29,419 nucleotides of DNA, from NCBI GenBank assembly GCA_046546095.1, contig JBKGYK010000039.1, positions 1 to 29,419 of the forward strand, written 5' to 3'. The notes under the pieces were generated by a model, which saw nothing but the letters and a program-made list of their open reading frames with translations, was not told where the DNA came from and made no database searches. The stretch comes from JAQIBY01 sp046546095. Lineage in GTDB: Bacteria; Bacteroidota; Bacteroidia; Bacteroidales; ML635J-15. The stretch's first letter is position 1, and the number at the start of each line of letters is the position of its first letter. A program made the position numbers and the translations under genes. This document shows positions 16,371 through 24,220 of this stretch, one piece after another.

Positions 16371-17225
16371 TTAAAAGTATGAAACCTCTTTGCCTTCAAT
16401 GGCGCTAAGCAGATTGTTGGCCAGCCTGGAGGCACCAATGCGGAAAAATTCATTAAACAACCAGTCTTTACCTAATATTTCATGTACTATGGAATAATAT
16501 ATCAGAGCATCCTCAGGAGTTGAAATTCCGCCTGCAGGTTTTATACCGGCCTTAAATCCGGTTTCTTCGTAATGGTCTTTGATTGCCTGACACATCACAT
16601 AAACGGAAACCGGGTCAGCTGATTTTTTGTCTTTTCCTGTTGACGTTTTAATAAAGTCTGCACCTGATTTTAATGCCAGCATACTGGCACGATAAACATC
16701 ATCGATATTATCCATGAGACCTGATTCCAGAATCACCTTAAGATGGGCAGGGGCAACGGCTTGTTTGATTAAACTGATTTCTGTGCTGCAATGGGTTAAA
16801 TCTCCTTCCAGGTATTTGCCAAGGGAAAGTACAATATCCAGCTCATCAGCACCTTTATTAACCGCTATTTCGCATTCAGCCAGCTTAACCGACATGTATG
16901 TCTGGCTGGAAGGAAAACCTGCTGAAACAGCCGCTACATTGATGTTTTCACGTGAAACATTATCTTTTACAAGTTTCACAAAAGGGGGATAAATGCAAAT
17001 AGCTGCAACATCGGGCATATCCGGATAACTTGCAGAAAATTTATTTACCTTATCAACCATTGTCATGATGCCGGCATCATTGTCCTGTGTGTTCAGTGAG
17101 GTGAGGTCAATCAGAGAAAATATCTGCTTTAAAAGTCCTTTGTCAGTGACATCATGTAGCGTAACTGCCTTGTCTATTCTTTTTTCAATTTCTTCTTTGT
17201 TGAGTGGGAAATGTAAATTTTTCAT
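16371..17225 (-). CDS. deoC: Deoxyribose-phosphate aldolase
   Basis: A 284-residue class I aldolase that splits deoxyribose 5-phosphate to acetaldehyde and glyceraldehyde 3-phosphate in deoxynucleoside catabolism. It shows DLTSLNTQD (40-48), ADELDIVLS with Asp130, the Schiff-base Lys193 in FIKTSTGK, and the second Lys229 in IKPAGGIST. A longer N-terminus than in short bacterial forms places it with the larger E. coli-like type. It is last in a minus-strand run, 3 bases after the MazG-like gene. Bases 16944-16959 in its coding region form a parS-like palindrome (residues NVSRENI). Confidence 0.95.
   Translation of the reverse strand: MKNLHFPLNKEEIEKRIDKAVTLHDVTDKGLLKQIFSLIDLTSLNTQDNDAGIMTMVDKVNKFSASYPDMPDVAAICIYPPFVKLVKDNVSRENINVAAVSAGFPSSQTYMSVKLAECEIAVNKGADELDIVLSLGKYLEGDLTHCSTEISLIKQAVAPAHLKVILESGLMDNIDDVYRASMLALKSGADFIKTSTGKDKKSADPVSVYVMCQAIKDHYEETGFKAGIKPAGGISTPEDALIYYSIVHEILGKDWLFNEFFRIGASRLANNLLSAIEGKEVSYF
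16944..16959 (-). promoter_or_regulatory. parS-like site inside deoC
   Basis: On the minus strand TGTTTCACGTGAAAAC matches the first 14 positions of the ParB-binding consensus TGTTNCACGTGAAACA and differs only in the last two. It lies within deoC coding sequence and about 1.6 kb from the next parS-like site (18568). Confidence 0.45.
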
Positions 17226-17228
17226 GGT

Positions 17229-17558
17229 TTATGAATTTAATTTTGGATTGTCAATATGTCTTGTGCTGTCACGTGTGTTTTTTTTCTCAAGATTTTTTAT
17301 CAGGGCTTCCTCAAGTTTGATACCTGTCTGATTGGCCAGTGCCAGCAGGACCCAGAAAACATCACCCATTTCATTTTCCAGGGCGTATTTTTTGTCTGAT
17401 GCTTTGTATGATTGTTCACCGTACTCCCTGGCAAAAATGCGGGCCAGTTCACCCACTTCCTCCACCAGGATGGTAAAGTTGGTTAGCTCATCAAAATAGC
17501 GGACACCTTTTTCCTGTATCCAGTCATCAACAAGATTTTGTGCTTCCGATAGGGTCAT
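17229..17558 (-). CDS. MazG-like nucleotide pyrophosphohydrolase
   Basis: A 109-residue all-alpha NTP pyrophosphohydrolase. The metal-binding pattern is EEVGE (33-37) and ENEMGD (61-66), i.e. ExxE and ExxD on paired helices. Such short MazG-like proteins hydrolyse (d)NTPs to (d)NMP and pyrophosphate as house-cleaning enzymes; the substrate is unknown. The C-terminal tail (KKNTRDSTRHID) resembles that of other single-domain members. Its stop is 3 bases before the deoC start, suggesting a shared transcript and a common role in nucleotide metabolism. Confidence 0.9.
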   Translation of the reverse strand: MTLSEAQNLVDDWIQEKGVRYFDELTNFTILVEEVGELARIFAREYGEQSYKASDKKYALENEMGDVFWVLLALANQTGIKLEEALIKNLEKKNTRDSTRHIDNPKLNS

Positions 17559-17679
17559 ATCCGTAAATTTGGAATAAAGATAAGAATTTGGATGGATAAT
17601 AGCACGCCCGGAATGTATATTTTTGCATTATTGGGATGTATGGTATACTTGCCGGATGGAAAAGCAATCATTGGAACCC

Positions 17680-18069
17680 TCATTGACAGGTATAAAATGA
17701 AAAATCCGGATTGGCTGTCTGGTTAAGATAAACGGTAACTTCGTTGCTGCTGTTTAATACCTGATATTCTTCAATGAATACATGATAATGGCCTGGTTTT
17801 ACACCGATGATAAATTCACCCTCTTCCGCCATTGCACTGTCAGAAGCTGCTTTATAATTGCCTGTATTTGAAGATACAGAATCGGTATTGATTACATAGA
17901 CCATGCCATTGTATGGTTCGTAATTCCAAAATACCTGGTCAAGGGAGCAGTCTACCTCGCCGTATTCAACATAACCTTTGATTCCACTGTCAATATTATC
18001 ATCAGAACAGGAGGCGCCAAAAATCAAAAGGGTGATAAGTATCGAAGTCAGTAGTATATATTTCATCAT
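17680..18069 (-). CDS. Small lipoprotein of unknown function
   Basis: A 129-residue protein (128 if the second ATG at 18066 is used) with a lipoprotein signal peptide: hydrophobic residues 4-16, lipobox FGASC with Cys21. The mature part contains IKGYVEYGEVDC, then GEFIIGVKPGHYHVFIEEY and VTVYLNQ, which resembles a small transthyretin-like or carboxypeptidase-regulatory beta sandwich; this is inference. Two or three further Cys (Cys41, and Cys128 near the end) could form a disulfide. It starts immediately after the dtd stop (one base between), so it rides in a housekeeping operon with which it has no evident link. Confidence 0.75.
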   Translation of the reverse strand: MMKYILLTSILITLLIFGASCSDDNIDSGIKGYVEYGEVDCSLDQVFWNYEPYNGMVYVINTDSVSSNTGNYKAASDSAMAEEGEFIIGVKPGHYHVFIEEYQVLNSSNEVTVYLNQTANPDFSFYTCQ

Positions 18070-18070
18070 T

Positions 18071-18523
18071 TTATTCTTTATTTTTTGTGTCTATCATGAT
18101 AGTCACCGGACCATCTGCTAAGATATCAATGTCCATATGCTGACCAAAAGAGCCGGTCTGAATATTTTCGCCGGTGAGTATTTCCATTTTATGCACAAAG
18201 TCCATGTATAATTCATTGGCTAATTGAGGTTTAGCTGCTTTTATGAAAGATGGGCGGTTGCCTTTTTTTGTTTTGGCATGAAGAGTGAACTGACTGACAA
18301 CCAGACATTCACCCTTGATTTCCATAAGTGATAAGTTCATTTTTCCATCGGCATCATCAAAGATTCGCAGATTTGATATTTTGTTACTTAACCAAATACT
18401 GTCTTCTGGAGTATCGTTTTCGCCAACTCCCAGCAGAATGAAAAGTCCTTTTCCTATCTTACCGGTAGTTTTCCCTTCACTTTGTACTTTGGCATTTTTC
18501 ACACGTTGAATGATAGCGCGCAT
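18071..18523 (-). CDS. dtd: D-aminoacyl-tRNA deacylase
   Basis: A 150-residue enzyme that removes D-amino acids (and glycine from tRNA-Ala) from mischarged tRNA. The two active-site motifs are SQFTLHA (77-83) and the GPVT motif (138-141), whose cross-subunit Gly-cisPro selects the chirality. N-terminus MRAIIQRVKNAKV is typical. Length is normal. It lies between ade (58 bases upstream) and a small lipoprotein gene (1 base downstream) in the minus-strand run. Confidence 0.96.
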   Translation of the reverse strand: MRAIIQRVKNAKVQSEGKTTGKIGKGLFILLGVGENDTPEDSIWLSNKISNLRIFDDADGKMNLSLMEIKGECLVVSQFTLHAKTKKGNRPSFIKAAKPQLANELYMDFVHKMEILTGENIQTGSFGQHMDIDILADGPVTIMIDTKNKE

Positions 18524-18567
18524 ACTTGTTTATTTAGAATTATTATTAATAAAAATCCTTTTTACAT

Positions 18568-18583
18568 GGTTCCACGTGGAACT
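18568..18583. promoter_or_regulatory. parS-like palindrome overlapping the ade stop codon
   Basis: The core GTTCCACGTGGAAC (18569-18582) is a perfect 14-bp palindrome centred on CACGTG. Against the consensus TGTTNCACGTGAAACA it differs at the two outermost bases and at position 12, the mirror image of the variable position. It covers part of the ade stop (TAG, 18584-18582). Confidence 0.6.
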
Positions 18584-20213
18584 ATTCAACTTCCAGTCCT
18601 GTGAGTTCAAATTTTGATACGTCGAATAATCCCTTATCACCTATCTTGAGTTTTGGAATAACCAAAAGAGCCATAAATGCCATTGTCATGAAGGGAGCGT
18701 TCAATTCACAGCCAATATCCGTGGATTTTTTGTTAAGTGCCTTATAAGCCTCAGCCACCAGGTTGGAATTTTCGTTTGACATCAGGCCGGCAATAGGCAG
18801 TGGCAAATGGTAAATCTCATCCTCATCTGTCAGTGCCAGTCCTCCTTTGGAATCAATCAGGCGATTGACCACCCTGGCAATGCTCTCATCATTTGCTCCA
18901 ATGGCAACGATGTTATGAGAATCGTGGGCTACTGTTGATGCAATTGCCCCCTTACTGATGCTGAATCCCTGGATAAAACCTATAGCCGGTTTGGTTTTGT
19001 TATCATAACGATTGATCACGCAAATTTTATTGATACCACTCAGGGGATCCGGCTGTAGCTTTCCGTTTATTTTTGGCAGCGAATGTTCAAACATATCCGT
19101 CAATAAAGAACCATCAAAAGCCTGGATAATTTTAAATCTCTCAGCATCTGAACGGAGAATAAAATCCGAGGGTGAAAAATGATGGTTCAGTAAAAAATTG
19201 TTGATTGTTTGTGTTTCGATACTCGGGAAAAGTACCCTGTCGTTATCATATTGCAATTCGCCCGAAATATAAACAGATAATACATCCATATTGTCGATAC
19301 TGTCAATCATGATAAAATCGGCCGGATCACCATCCTGCAGTAAGCCTACATCCAGATTGTAGTGTTTAACAGCATTGTAGATGGATGCTTTCAATACATC
19401 AAATAAATTGTGGCCTGCTTTAATTGCACGAGCTGCAATTTTGTTGATATGGCCGGTTTGAAGGTCATCCGGATGACAATCATCTGTACAAAGCATGCAC
19501 TTCTCCGGATGGGATGTGAGCAGGGAGTGAAGTGCATTAAAATTCTTGGCTGCTGAGCCTTCGCGGATTTGGATGTACATTCCCTTATTAATCTTTTCGA
19601 GTGCCTCGTCAAGGCTTGCACATTCATGGTCGGTGGATATGCCTGCAGCGATATATTTATCAGCCATTTCACCTGTGACTTCCGGTGCATGACCATCTAC
19701 TGGTTTACCCAGATCCAGTGAGGCTTTAATCTTGGCTGTAACCTGATCATCTTCTATCAGGACTCCCGGAAAATTCATCATTTCTCCCAGGGCAACTACC
19801 TTATCTTCCATGAGTAATTTTCTGGTATCCTCTGCACTGATGATGTGTCCGGATGTTTCAAAAGGTGTTGCAGGTACACAACTCGGAGCAGTGAAATGAA
19901 GTTTAACAGGTGTGTTTTTTGCTTCATTGATCATATAGTAAACGCCCTCCATTCCCGAGACATTTGCGATTTCGTGCGGATCTGATACTGTTGCCACCGT
20001 CCCGTGTTTTATGGCCAAACGGGAAAACTCCGATGGATTCAGCATAGAGCTTTCTATATGAACGTGAGAATCTATGAATCCTGGTAAGATATAATGGGAT
20101 TGTTCCTCCCTGATTTTTCTTTTCGAGACAATCCTCCCCTTATCAATGCTTATCTCAGCATTATATATCCTTTTTTCAATAATGTCAATTAGTTTTCCTT
20201 TAACTGTTTTCAT
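18582..20213 (-). CDS. ade: Adenine deaminase (Ade/YicP family)
   Basis: A 543-residue amidohydrolase that deaminates adenine to hypoxanthine in purine salvage. Metal-site motifs in order: DSHVHIESS (48-56; His50 and His52), VDGHAP (172-177), STDHE (193-197) and TDDCHPDDL (about 242-250), then the long C-terminal domain containing VAHDSHN and DEIYHLPLPIAGLMS, characteristic of Ade rather than of adenosine deaminase. Length matches the family (about 540-590). It is bracketed by two parS-like sites: one just upstream of its ATG (20223-20238), the other over its stop codon. It lies 32 bases after mnmG on the same strand. Confidence 0.95.
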   Translation of the reverse strand: MKTVKGKLIDIIEKRIYNAEISIDKGRIVSKRKIREEQSHYILPGFIDSHVHIESSMLNPSEFSRLAIKHGTVATVSDPHEIANVSGMEGVYYMINEAKNTPVKLHFTAPSCVPATPFETSGHIISAEDTRKLLMEDKVVALGEMMNFPGVLIEDDQVTAKIKASLDLGKPVDGHAPEVTGEMADKYIAAGISTDHECASLDEALEKINKGMYIQIREGSAAKNFNALHSLLTSHPEKCMLCTDDCHPDDLQTGHINKIAARAIKAGHNLFDVLKASIYNAVKHYNLDVGLLQDGDPADFIMIDSIDNMDVLSVYISGELQYDNDRVLFPSIETQTINNFLLNHHFSPSDFILRSDAERFKIIQAFDGSLLTDMFEHSLPKINGKLQPDPLSGINKICVINRYDNKTKPAIGFIQGFSISKGAIASTVAHDSHNIVAIGANDESIARVVNRLIDSKGGLALTDEDEIYHLPLPIAGLMSNENSNLVAEAYKALNKKSTDIGCELNAPFMTMAFMALLVIPKLKIGDKGLFDVSKFELTGLEVE

Positions 20214-20222
20214 ATTTACAAT

Positions 20223-20238
20223 TGTTTCACGTGGAACA
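20223..20238 (-). promoter_or_regulatory. parS centromere site (ParB binding), consensus match
   Basis: On the minus strand this reads TGTTCCACGTGAAACA, an exact match to the bacterial parS consensus TGTTNCACGTGAAACA. It occupies the 32-base gap between mnmG (stop at 20246) and ade (ATG at 20213). ParB dimers load at such sites and organise the origin region for segregation; in many bacteria they cluster near oriC, often close to mnmG (gidA). The match is seen directly; the function is established knowledge applied by sequence identity. Confidence 0.85.
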
Positions 20239-20245
20239 TTTAAAC

Positions 20246-22126
20246 TTATCGTCCAATATGAACAAGCAAAACACTTATGTCAGAGGGAGAAACCCCACTG
20301 ATTCTTGATGCTTGTCCAATGGTTTTGGGTTGAATTTTATGTAGTTTTTGCCTTGCTTCTGTTGATAAGGAATGAATTTTATTGTAGTCAATTCGGTTTA
20401 GTTCTATGTTTTCGAGTCGACGCATTTTATCGGCCATGAGCTTTTCCCGTTCAATATAACCCTGATACTTTAGCTGTATTTCTGCAGCCTGACGTATTTC
20501 CGAAGGTACATCAAAGGATGAAATTTGTTTGTGCAATTGAGGAATGGCCTCCTCCATATCTTTCAGATGAACCTGCGGCCTGGCAATAAGATTCTTTAAT
20601 TTAACCTTTTGCTTCAATGGACTCGTGCCAAGTGACTGAAGTTTATCATTTAAGTATTCAGGTTTGCATGAAAAGTTTTGTGTAAACTCAATCAGCTTAT
20701 CCCGATCACGTATTTTTGCTTTTAGTCGTCCCATCCGTTCCTCTCCGGCCAAACCAATATTGTGGGAAACTTCGGTTAATCTGATGTCAGCATTGTCCTG
20801 CCTCAGCAAAATTCTGAATTCCGCCCGGGAAGTAAACATGCGGTATGGTTCATCAACCCCTTTGGTAATTAAATCATCTATCAATACACCGATATATGCC
20901 TGATCCCTGCCCAGAATGAATGCATCTTGTTCATGATTTTTCCGGTGAGCATTGATTCCTGCCATCATGCCCTGGGCACCTGCTTCCTCATATCCGGTTG
21001 TACCATTGATCTGACCGGCAAAATACAGATTGGAAATTGCTTTGGTTTCCAGTGTGGCTTGCAATTGGGTAGGGTGGAAAAAATCGTACTCTATAGCATA
21101 GCCCGGACGGAAAATGCGGACATTTTCAAATCCCCTGATGCGTTGCAAAGCATTCAACTGTATGTCCCAGGGTAGGGAAGAGGAGAATCCATTGAGATAA
21201 TATTCAATGGTATTTGCTCCTTCGGGTTCCAGAAATAGCTGATGTTTGTTCTTATCAGGAAAAGTTTGCAACTTGGTTTCAATGCTCGGACAATATCTTG
21301 GTCCAATGCTTTGAATTGTACCATCGTATAAGGGACTGTCTGACATTCCCTCGTAAATTGCATTGTGGACATTATCGCTTGTTTCGCAGATGTAACAGGA
21401 GCGTTGATTGAGATATGGCTGTTTAAGACCGGAATTCAGAAATGAAAAATATTGTATGTCTTCATCACCCTTTTGTTCTGTAAGCTGAGAAAAGTCCACG
21501 GTTCTGCCGTCAATGCGCATGGGAGTCCCCGTTTTCATGCGATCCCAGGTAAACCCAAGTGCTGAAAGCTGTTCTGTCAATCCCCGGGATGCCTGGTCTG
21601 CTGCACGTCCACCTGCTTCCTGATGCCGGCCAATATGCATGAGCCCGTTTAGGAATGTGCCTGTAGTCAGTATAACACTTTTGGCATAGATGGAAATATC
21701 AAGTGAGGTTTTGACACCAGTAACACGATTATTTTCCAGCAGCAAAGACATCACATTGCCCTGCCAGAAATTGACGTTTGGTATGGATTCAAGATATTCC
21801 CGCCATGTCCGGCTGTATATCATCCTGTCGCACTGAGCGCGGGGTGACCACATGGCCGGCCCTTTGCTCCGGTTCAGCATGCGAAACTGAATCATGGATT
21901 TATCGGTGATGATGCCGCTGTATCCGCCAAGGGCATCCAGCTCTTTAACAATCTGACCTTTGGCAACACCACCCATGGCAGGATTGCAGGACATTTGTGC
22001 AATTTTATCCATGTCAATGGTTATCAGCAAAACGGAACTTCCCAGATTCGCAGCAGCCGCAGCAGCCTCACAGCCCGCGTGACCTCCACCAACAACGATG
22101 ACATCATATCTTGGTAACAAATTCAT
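20246..22126 (-). CDS. mnmG: tRNA uridine-5-carboxymethylaminomethyl modification enzyme MnmG (GidA)
   Basis: A 626-residue FAD protein that, with the GTPase MnmE, builds the cmnm5 group on wobble uridine 34 of several tRNAs. Rossmann FAD motif VVGGGHAGCEAA at residues 11-22, then MSCNPAMGGVAKG (near 45-57), TGTFLNG, and GQINGTTGYEEAGAQG; the C-terminal helical domain (about 540-626) binds MnmE/tRNA. Length is standard. A -7 box lies 17 bases before the ATG. It is first in the minus-strand run leading into ade, with a consensus parS just after its stop. Confidence 0.97.
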   Translation of the reverse strand: MNLLPRYDVIVVGGGHAGCEAAAAAANLGSSVLLITIDMDKIAQMSCNPAMGGVAKGQIVKELDALGGYSGIITDKSMIQFRMLNRSKGPAMWSPRAQCDRMIYSRTWREYLESIPNVNFWQGNVMSLLLENNRVTGVKTSLDISIYAKSVILTTGTFLNGLMHIGRHQEAGGRAADQASRGLTEQLSALGFTWDRMKTGTPMRIDGRTVDFSQLTEQKGDEDIQYFSFLNSGLKQPYLNQRSCYICETSDNVHNAIYEGMSDSPLYDGTIQSIGPRYCPSIETKLQTFPDKNKHQLFLEPEGANTIEYYLNGFSSSLPWDIQLNALQRIRGFENVRIFRPGYAIEYDFFHPTQLQATLETKAISNLYFAGQINGTTGYEEAGAQGMMAGINAHRKNHEQDAFILGRDQAYIGVLIDDLITKGVDEPYRMFTSRAEFRILLRQDNADIRLTEVSHNIGLAGEERMGRLKAKIRDRDKLIEFTQNFSCKPEYLNDKLQSLGTSPLKQKVKLKNLIARPQVHLKDMEEAIPQLHKQISSFDVPSEIRQAAEIQLKYQGYIEREKLMADKMRRLENIELNRIDYNKIHSLSTEARQKLHKIQPKTIGQASRISGVSPSDISVLLVHIGR

Positions 22127-22143
22127 TCTGTATATTTTACCTG

Positions 22144-22151
22144 CAAAGTTA
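22144..22151 (-). promoter_or_regulatory. Bacteroidota -7 element (TAACTTTG) for mnmG
   Basis: TAACTTTG on the minus strand is an exact TAnnTTTG match 17 bases upstream of the mnmG ATG. No clear TTG lies at the expected -33 spacing. The remaining gap to 22290 shows nothing else. Confidence 0.5.
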
Positions 22152-22290
22152 ATGCTTTCGCGGAATCAGAGATAAAAATCCGGAAAACTGATGAATGTTT
22201 TCTGTAAAACAAAGATCTGAAGTATTTTTGTATGTTTTTATTCACAAGATTCACAGATTTTCATTTTTCCAGGAGATTATTCTTATTGTT

Positions 22291-24150
22291 TTACCAATAC
22301 AAGCCCAACACCAGTACATCATCTGTCTGAGCGGTTTTCCCTTTCCATTCACTGAAATATGCTGACAGGCTTTCTTTAGCATCCCGGGTTGTGGACAATT
22401 GCCAGGTCTCCAGATTTTTAAAGCGGGAAAATTTCATGGGTCGCTTATCCTTTTCCGACAATTGATCGTAATACCCGTCTGAACTCATAATCAGTTTGTT
22501 CCCTTTATTTATTTCGAGTTGTACTTCAGATATATCCGCAGGCCTGTTTCCGGATGGGTTTTTGATGGTTTTGGCCTCCGCCCCCTCAATCAAAACAGCT
22601 TTTTGTTTCCATAATGCCAGACAGGCTTTTCCTGTTCTGCTGACTTTTGCCAGAGAAGCTGTAAAACCGTCATCAAAGGAATTGTTTTGTGCGGATTTTT
22701 GTTTCCAGTTGTGTAATGCCTGCTTCAGAATGTCAGCCGGACTGTCATTTTGAAGTATAGCCTCATCCATGAGGTGCAGAATCCGCTGAGAGATAAAGCC
22801 TCCCGGTACACCATGTCCTGTGGCATCACCAACAAGAACAAACAAACAGTCTGATTTTTCACGCACAAGGTAAAAATCTCCCCCTACCGTATCACGCGGC
22901 ATATCAAGAATAAAATAATCCCTCATAAATTCATGCATTGTTTCCGGTGAAAATCGCATTTGTTTCTCCTTAACAAAGCGACCGTAATCCAGGCCTTCCT
23001 GAATTGTCCGGTTTTTACCGGTGAGAATTTGCAGATTGCGTTTTCGTATTCTGCTGTTGCGGATGATAAATACTAGAGTGACAAGCAGAAATACGAGCAG
23101 GAGAGAGGCCATTACAATTACATGTTGACGGCGTGCCAGTTGTTTTTCCTGCATAAGTTTTTCCTTTTTCAAGCGCTCGTTGTCGTATTTTTCCTGAATA
23201 TCCGCCAGCAATGCATGCATATCCCTGGTGTCAATGCTATCCTGCAGTGCCTGGTATTTTTCAAGATAGGCCAGTGAGTTTCTGTGATTCTGAAGGGACA
23301 ATTCAGTTTGGTAAAGGAGGTGATAGAGATCCGCAAGGCTGCTTTTGTTTTCAAATTCACGATATAGATTTTCTGCTTGCAGTAACTTGAGTTTTGCTTC
23401 CTTATACTGTTCTTCTTCCATGAGCAATTCTCCCATATTCTTTAAACATACAGCTTCAGCGTATGGGTCGGGTGCATTTTGCAGTACTGACAACGCTTTG
23501 TTATACTGTTCCAGAGATGCGTCTTTTTCTCCTGAAGCATACAAGACCCAGGCATAATTTATGCGTACCGATGCTTCTTCTGTAGCCTCTTCGGGATGCA
23601 GCTCCATCAGTTTCAGGCTGGTTTGATAATACATTTTTGCTGAATCGTTTTGGGATTGACTGGCAGCCAGATTACCCAAATTGTTGATTGCCTGGATTTC
23701 ACCCTGAACATCATTATTGATCGCCGCCAGATCACCGGCTTTTGTAAACCACTCCCGACAGGCATTATATTGCCCGGTGATACGATAAAGGACGCCCAGA
23801 TTGTTGCTGGTTTTTATTGCTGTATGCAAATCACCACATTGTTCAGATTGTTCAAATGCCCGGATGTAATAATCTGCTGCTTTGCTATACCGGGATTTGG
23901 CATGTAGAGCAACACCCTTGCAGTACCAGGGATGGGTAAGCATGCAGGAATCACCTGACTGTCCTGCCAGATGGATTGCTTCATCAGCAAATTTCTCTGC
24001 CTTGTTGCCAATGGAATCTGCGTACAACTCACTTTGGCTGCACAATGCCTGAATTTGTTTTTCTCTACTCTCCTGTGCTTGTATCAATGAGGTCAGGAGT
24101 AGCAAAATGCCGCTTAGTGCATTTGCCGGATGTAAAATAGTCCTGCGCAT
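22291..24150 (-). CDS. Membrane TPR protein with cytoplasmic SpoIIE-type (PP2C) phosphatase domain
   Basis: A 619-residue protein: signal peptide (to about residue 26, LIQAQ), tetratricopeptide-like helical repeats from about 70 to 300 (e.g. KTSNNLGVLYRITGQY, NNLGNLAASQSQND), a coiled coil about 310-342, one transmembrane helix 344-363, a basic juxtamembrane stretch, and a SpoIIE/PP2C phosphatase domain about 395-619. Metal-binding Asp motifs are present: GGDFY (423-427), GDATGHGVPGG (441-451), SSDGYYDQ and TDDVLVLGL near the C-terminus, so it should be active. Topology puts the repeats in the periplasm and the phosphatase in the cytosol: a sensor that dephosphorylates a Ser/Thr protein, classically an anti-sigma antagonist. 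No partner kinase is in the window. It is divergent from the barrel gene at 24221. Confidence 0.88.
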   Translation of the reverse strand: MRRTILHPANALSGILLLLTSLIQAQESREKQIQALCSQSELYADSIGNKAEKFADEAIHLAGQSGDSCMLTHPWYCKGVALHAKSRYSKAADYYIRAFEQSEQCGDLHTAIKTSNNLGVLYRITGQYNACREWFTKAGDLAAINNDVQGEIQAINNLGNLAASQSQNDSAKMYYQTSLKLMELHPEEATEEASVRINYAWVLYASGEKDASLEQYNKALSVLQNAPDPYAEAVCLKNMGELLMEEEQYKEAKLKLLQAENLYREFENKSSLADLYHLLYQTELSLQNHRNSLAYLEKYQALQDSIDTRDMHALLADIQEKYDNERLKKEKLMQEKQLARRQHVIVMASLLLVFLLVTLVFIIRNSRIRKRNLQILTGKNRTIQEGLDYGRFVKEKQMRFSPETMHEFMRDYFILDMPRDTVGGDFYLVREKSDCLFVLVGDATGHGVPGGFISQRILHLMDEAILQNDSPADILKQALHNWKQKSAQNNSFDDGFTASLAKVSRTGKACLALWKQKAVLIEGAEAKTIKNPSGNRPADISEVQLEINKGNKLIMSSDGYYDQLSEKDKRPMKFSRFKNLETWQLSTTRDAKESLSAYFSEWKGKTAQTDDVLVLGLYW

Positions 24151-24194
24151 GAAAATCCTGTCTTTGAAAACCCTAAGTTACAAAAATTTAATGC

Positions 24195-24202
24195 TATTTT
24201 TG
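24195..24202 (+). promoter_or_regulatory. Bacteroidota -7 element (TATTTTTG) before the barrel gene
   Basis: TATTTTTG fits TAnnTTTG and ends 18 bases before the ATG at 24221, in the 70-base gap between divergent starts. The nearest TTTG upstream (24163-24166) is 28 bases away, too far for a standard -33. Confidence 0.4.
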
Positions 24203-24220
24203 TTATTCCAAAAAAAATGC

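Noticed and set aside
17264..17279. CACGTG in the MazG-like gene as a parS site
   Set aside because: The flanking arms do not match the consensus.
17592..17726. 44-codon plus-strand frame (MDNSTPGMYIFALLGCMVYL start) between the MazG-like and lipoprotein genes
   Set aside because: It overlaps the end of the lipoprotein gene on the other strand, has no promoter or conserved motif seen, and is short enough to arise by chance.
24107..24220. Longer N-terminus for the barrel gene at 24221
   Set aside because: It would overlap the divergent phosphatase start and the -7 box, and place about 38 residues before a clear signal peptide.
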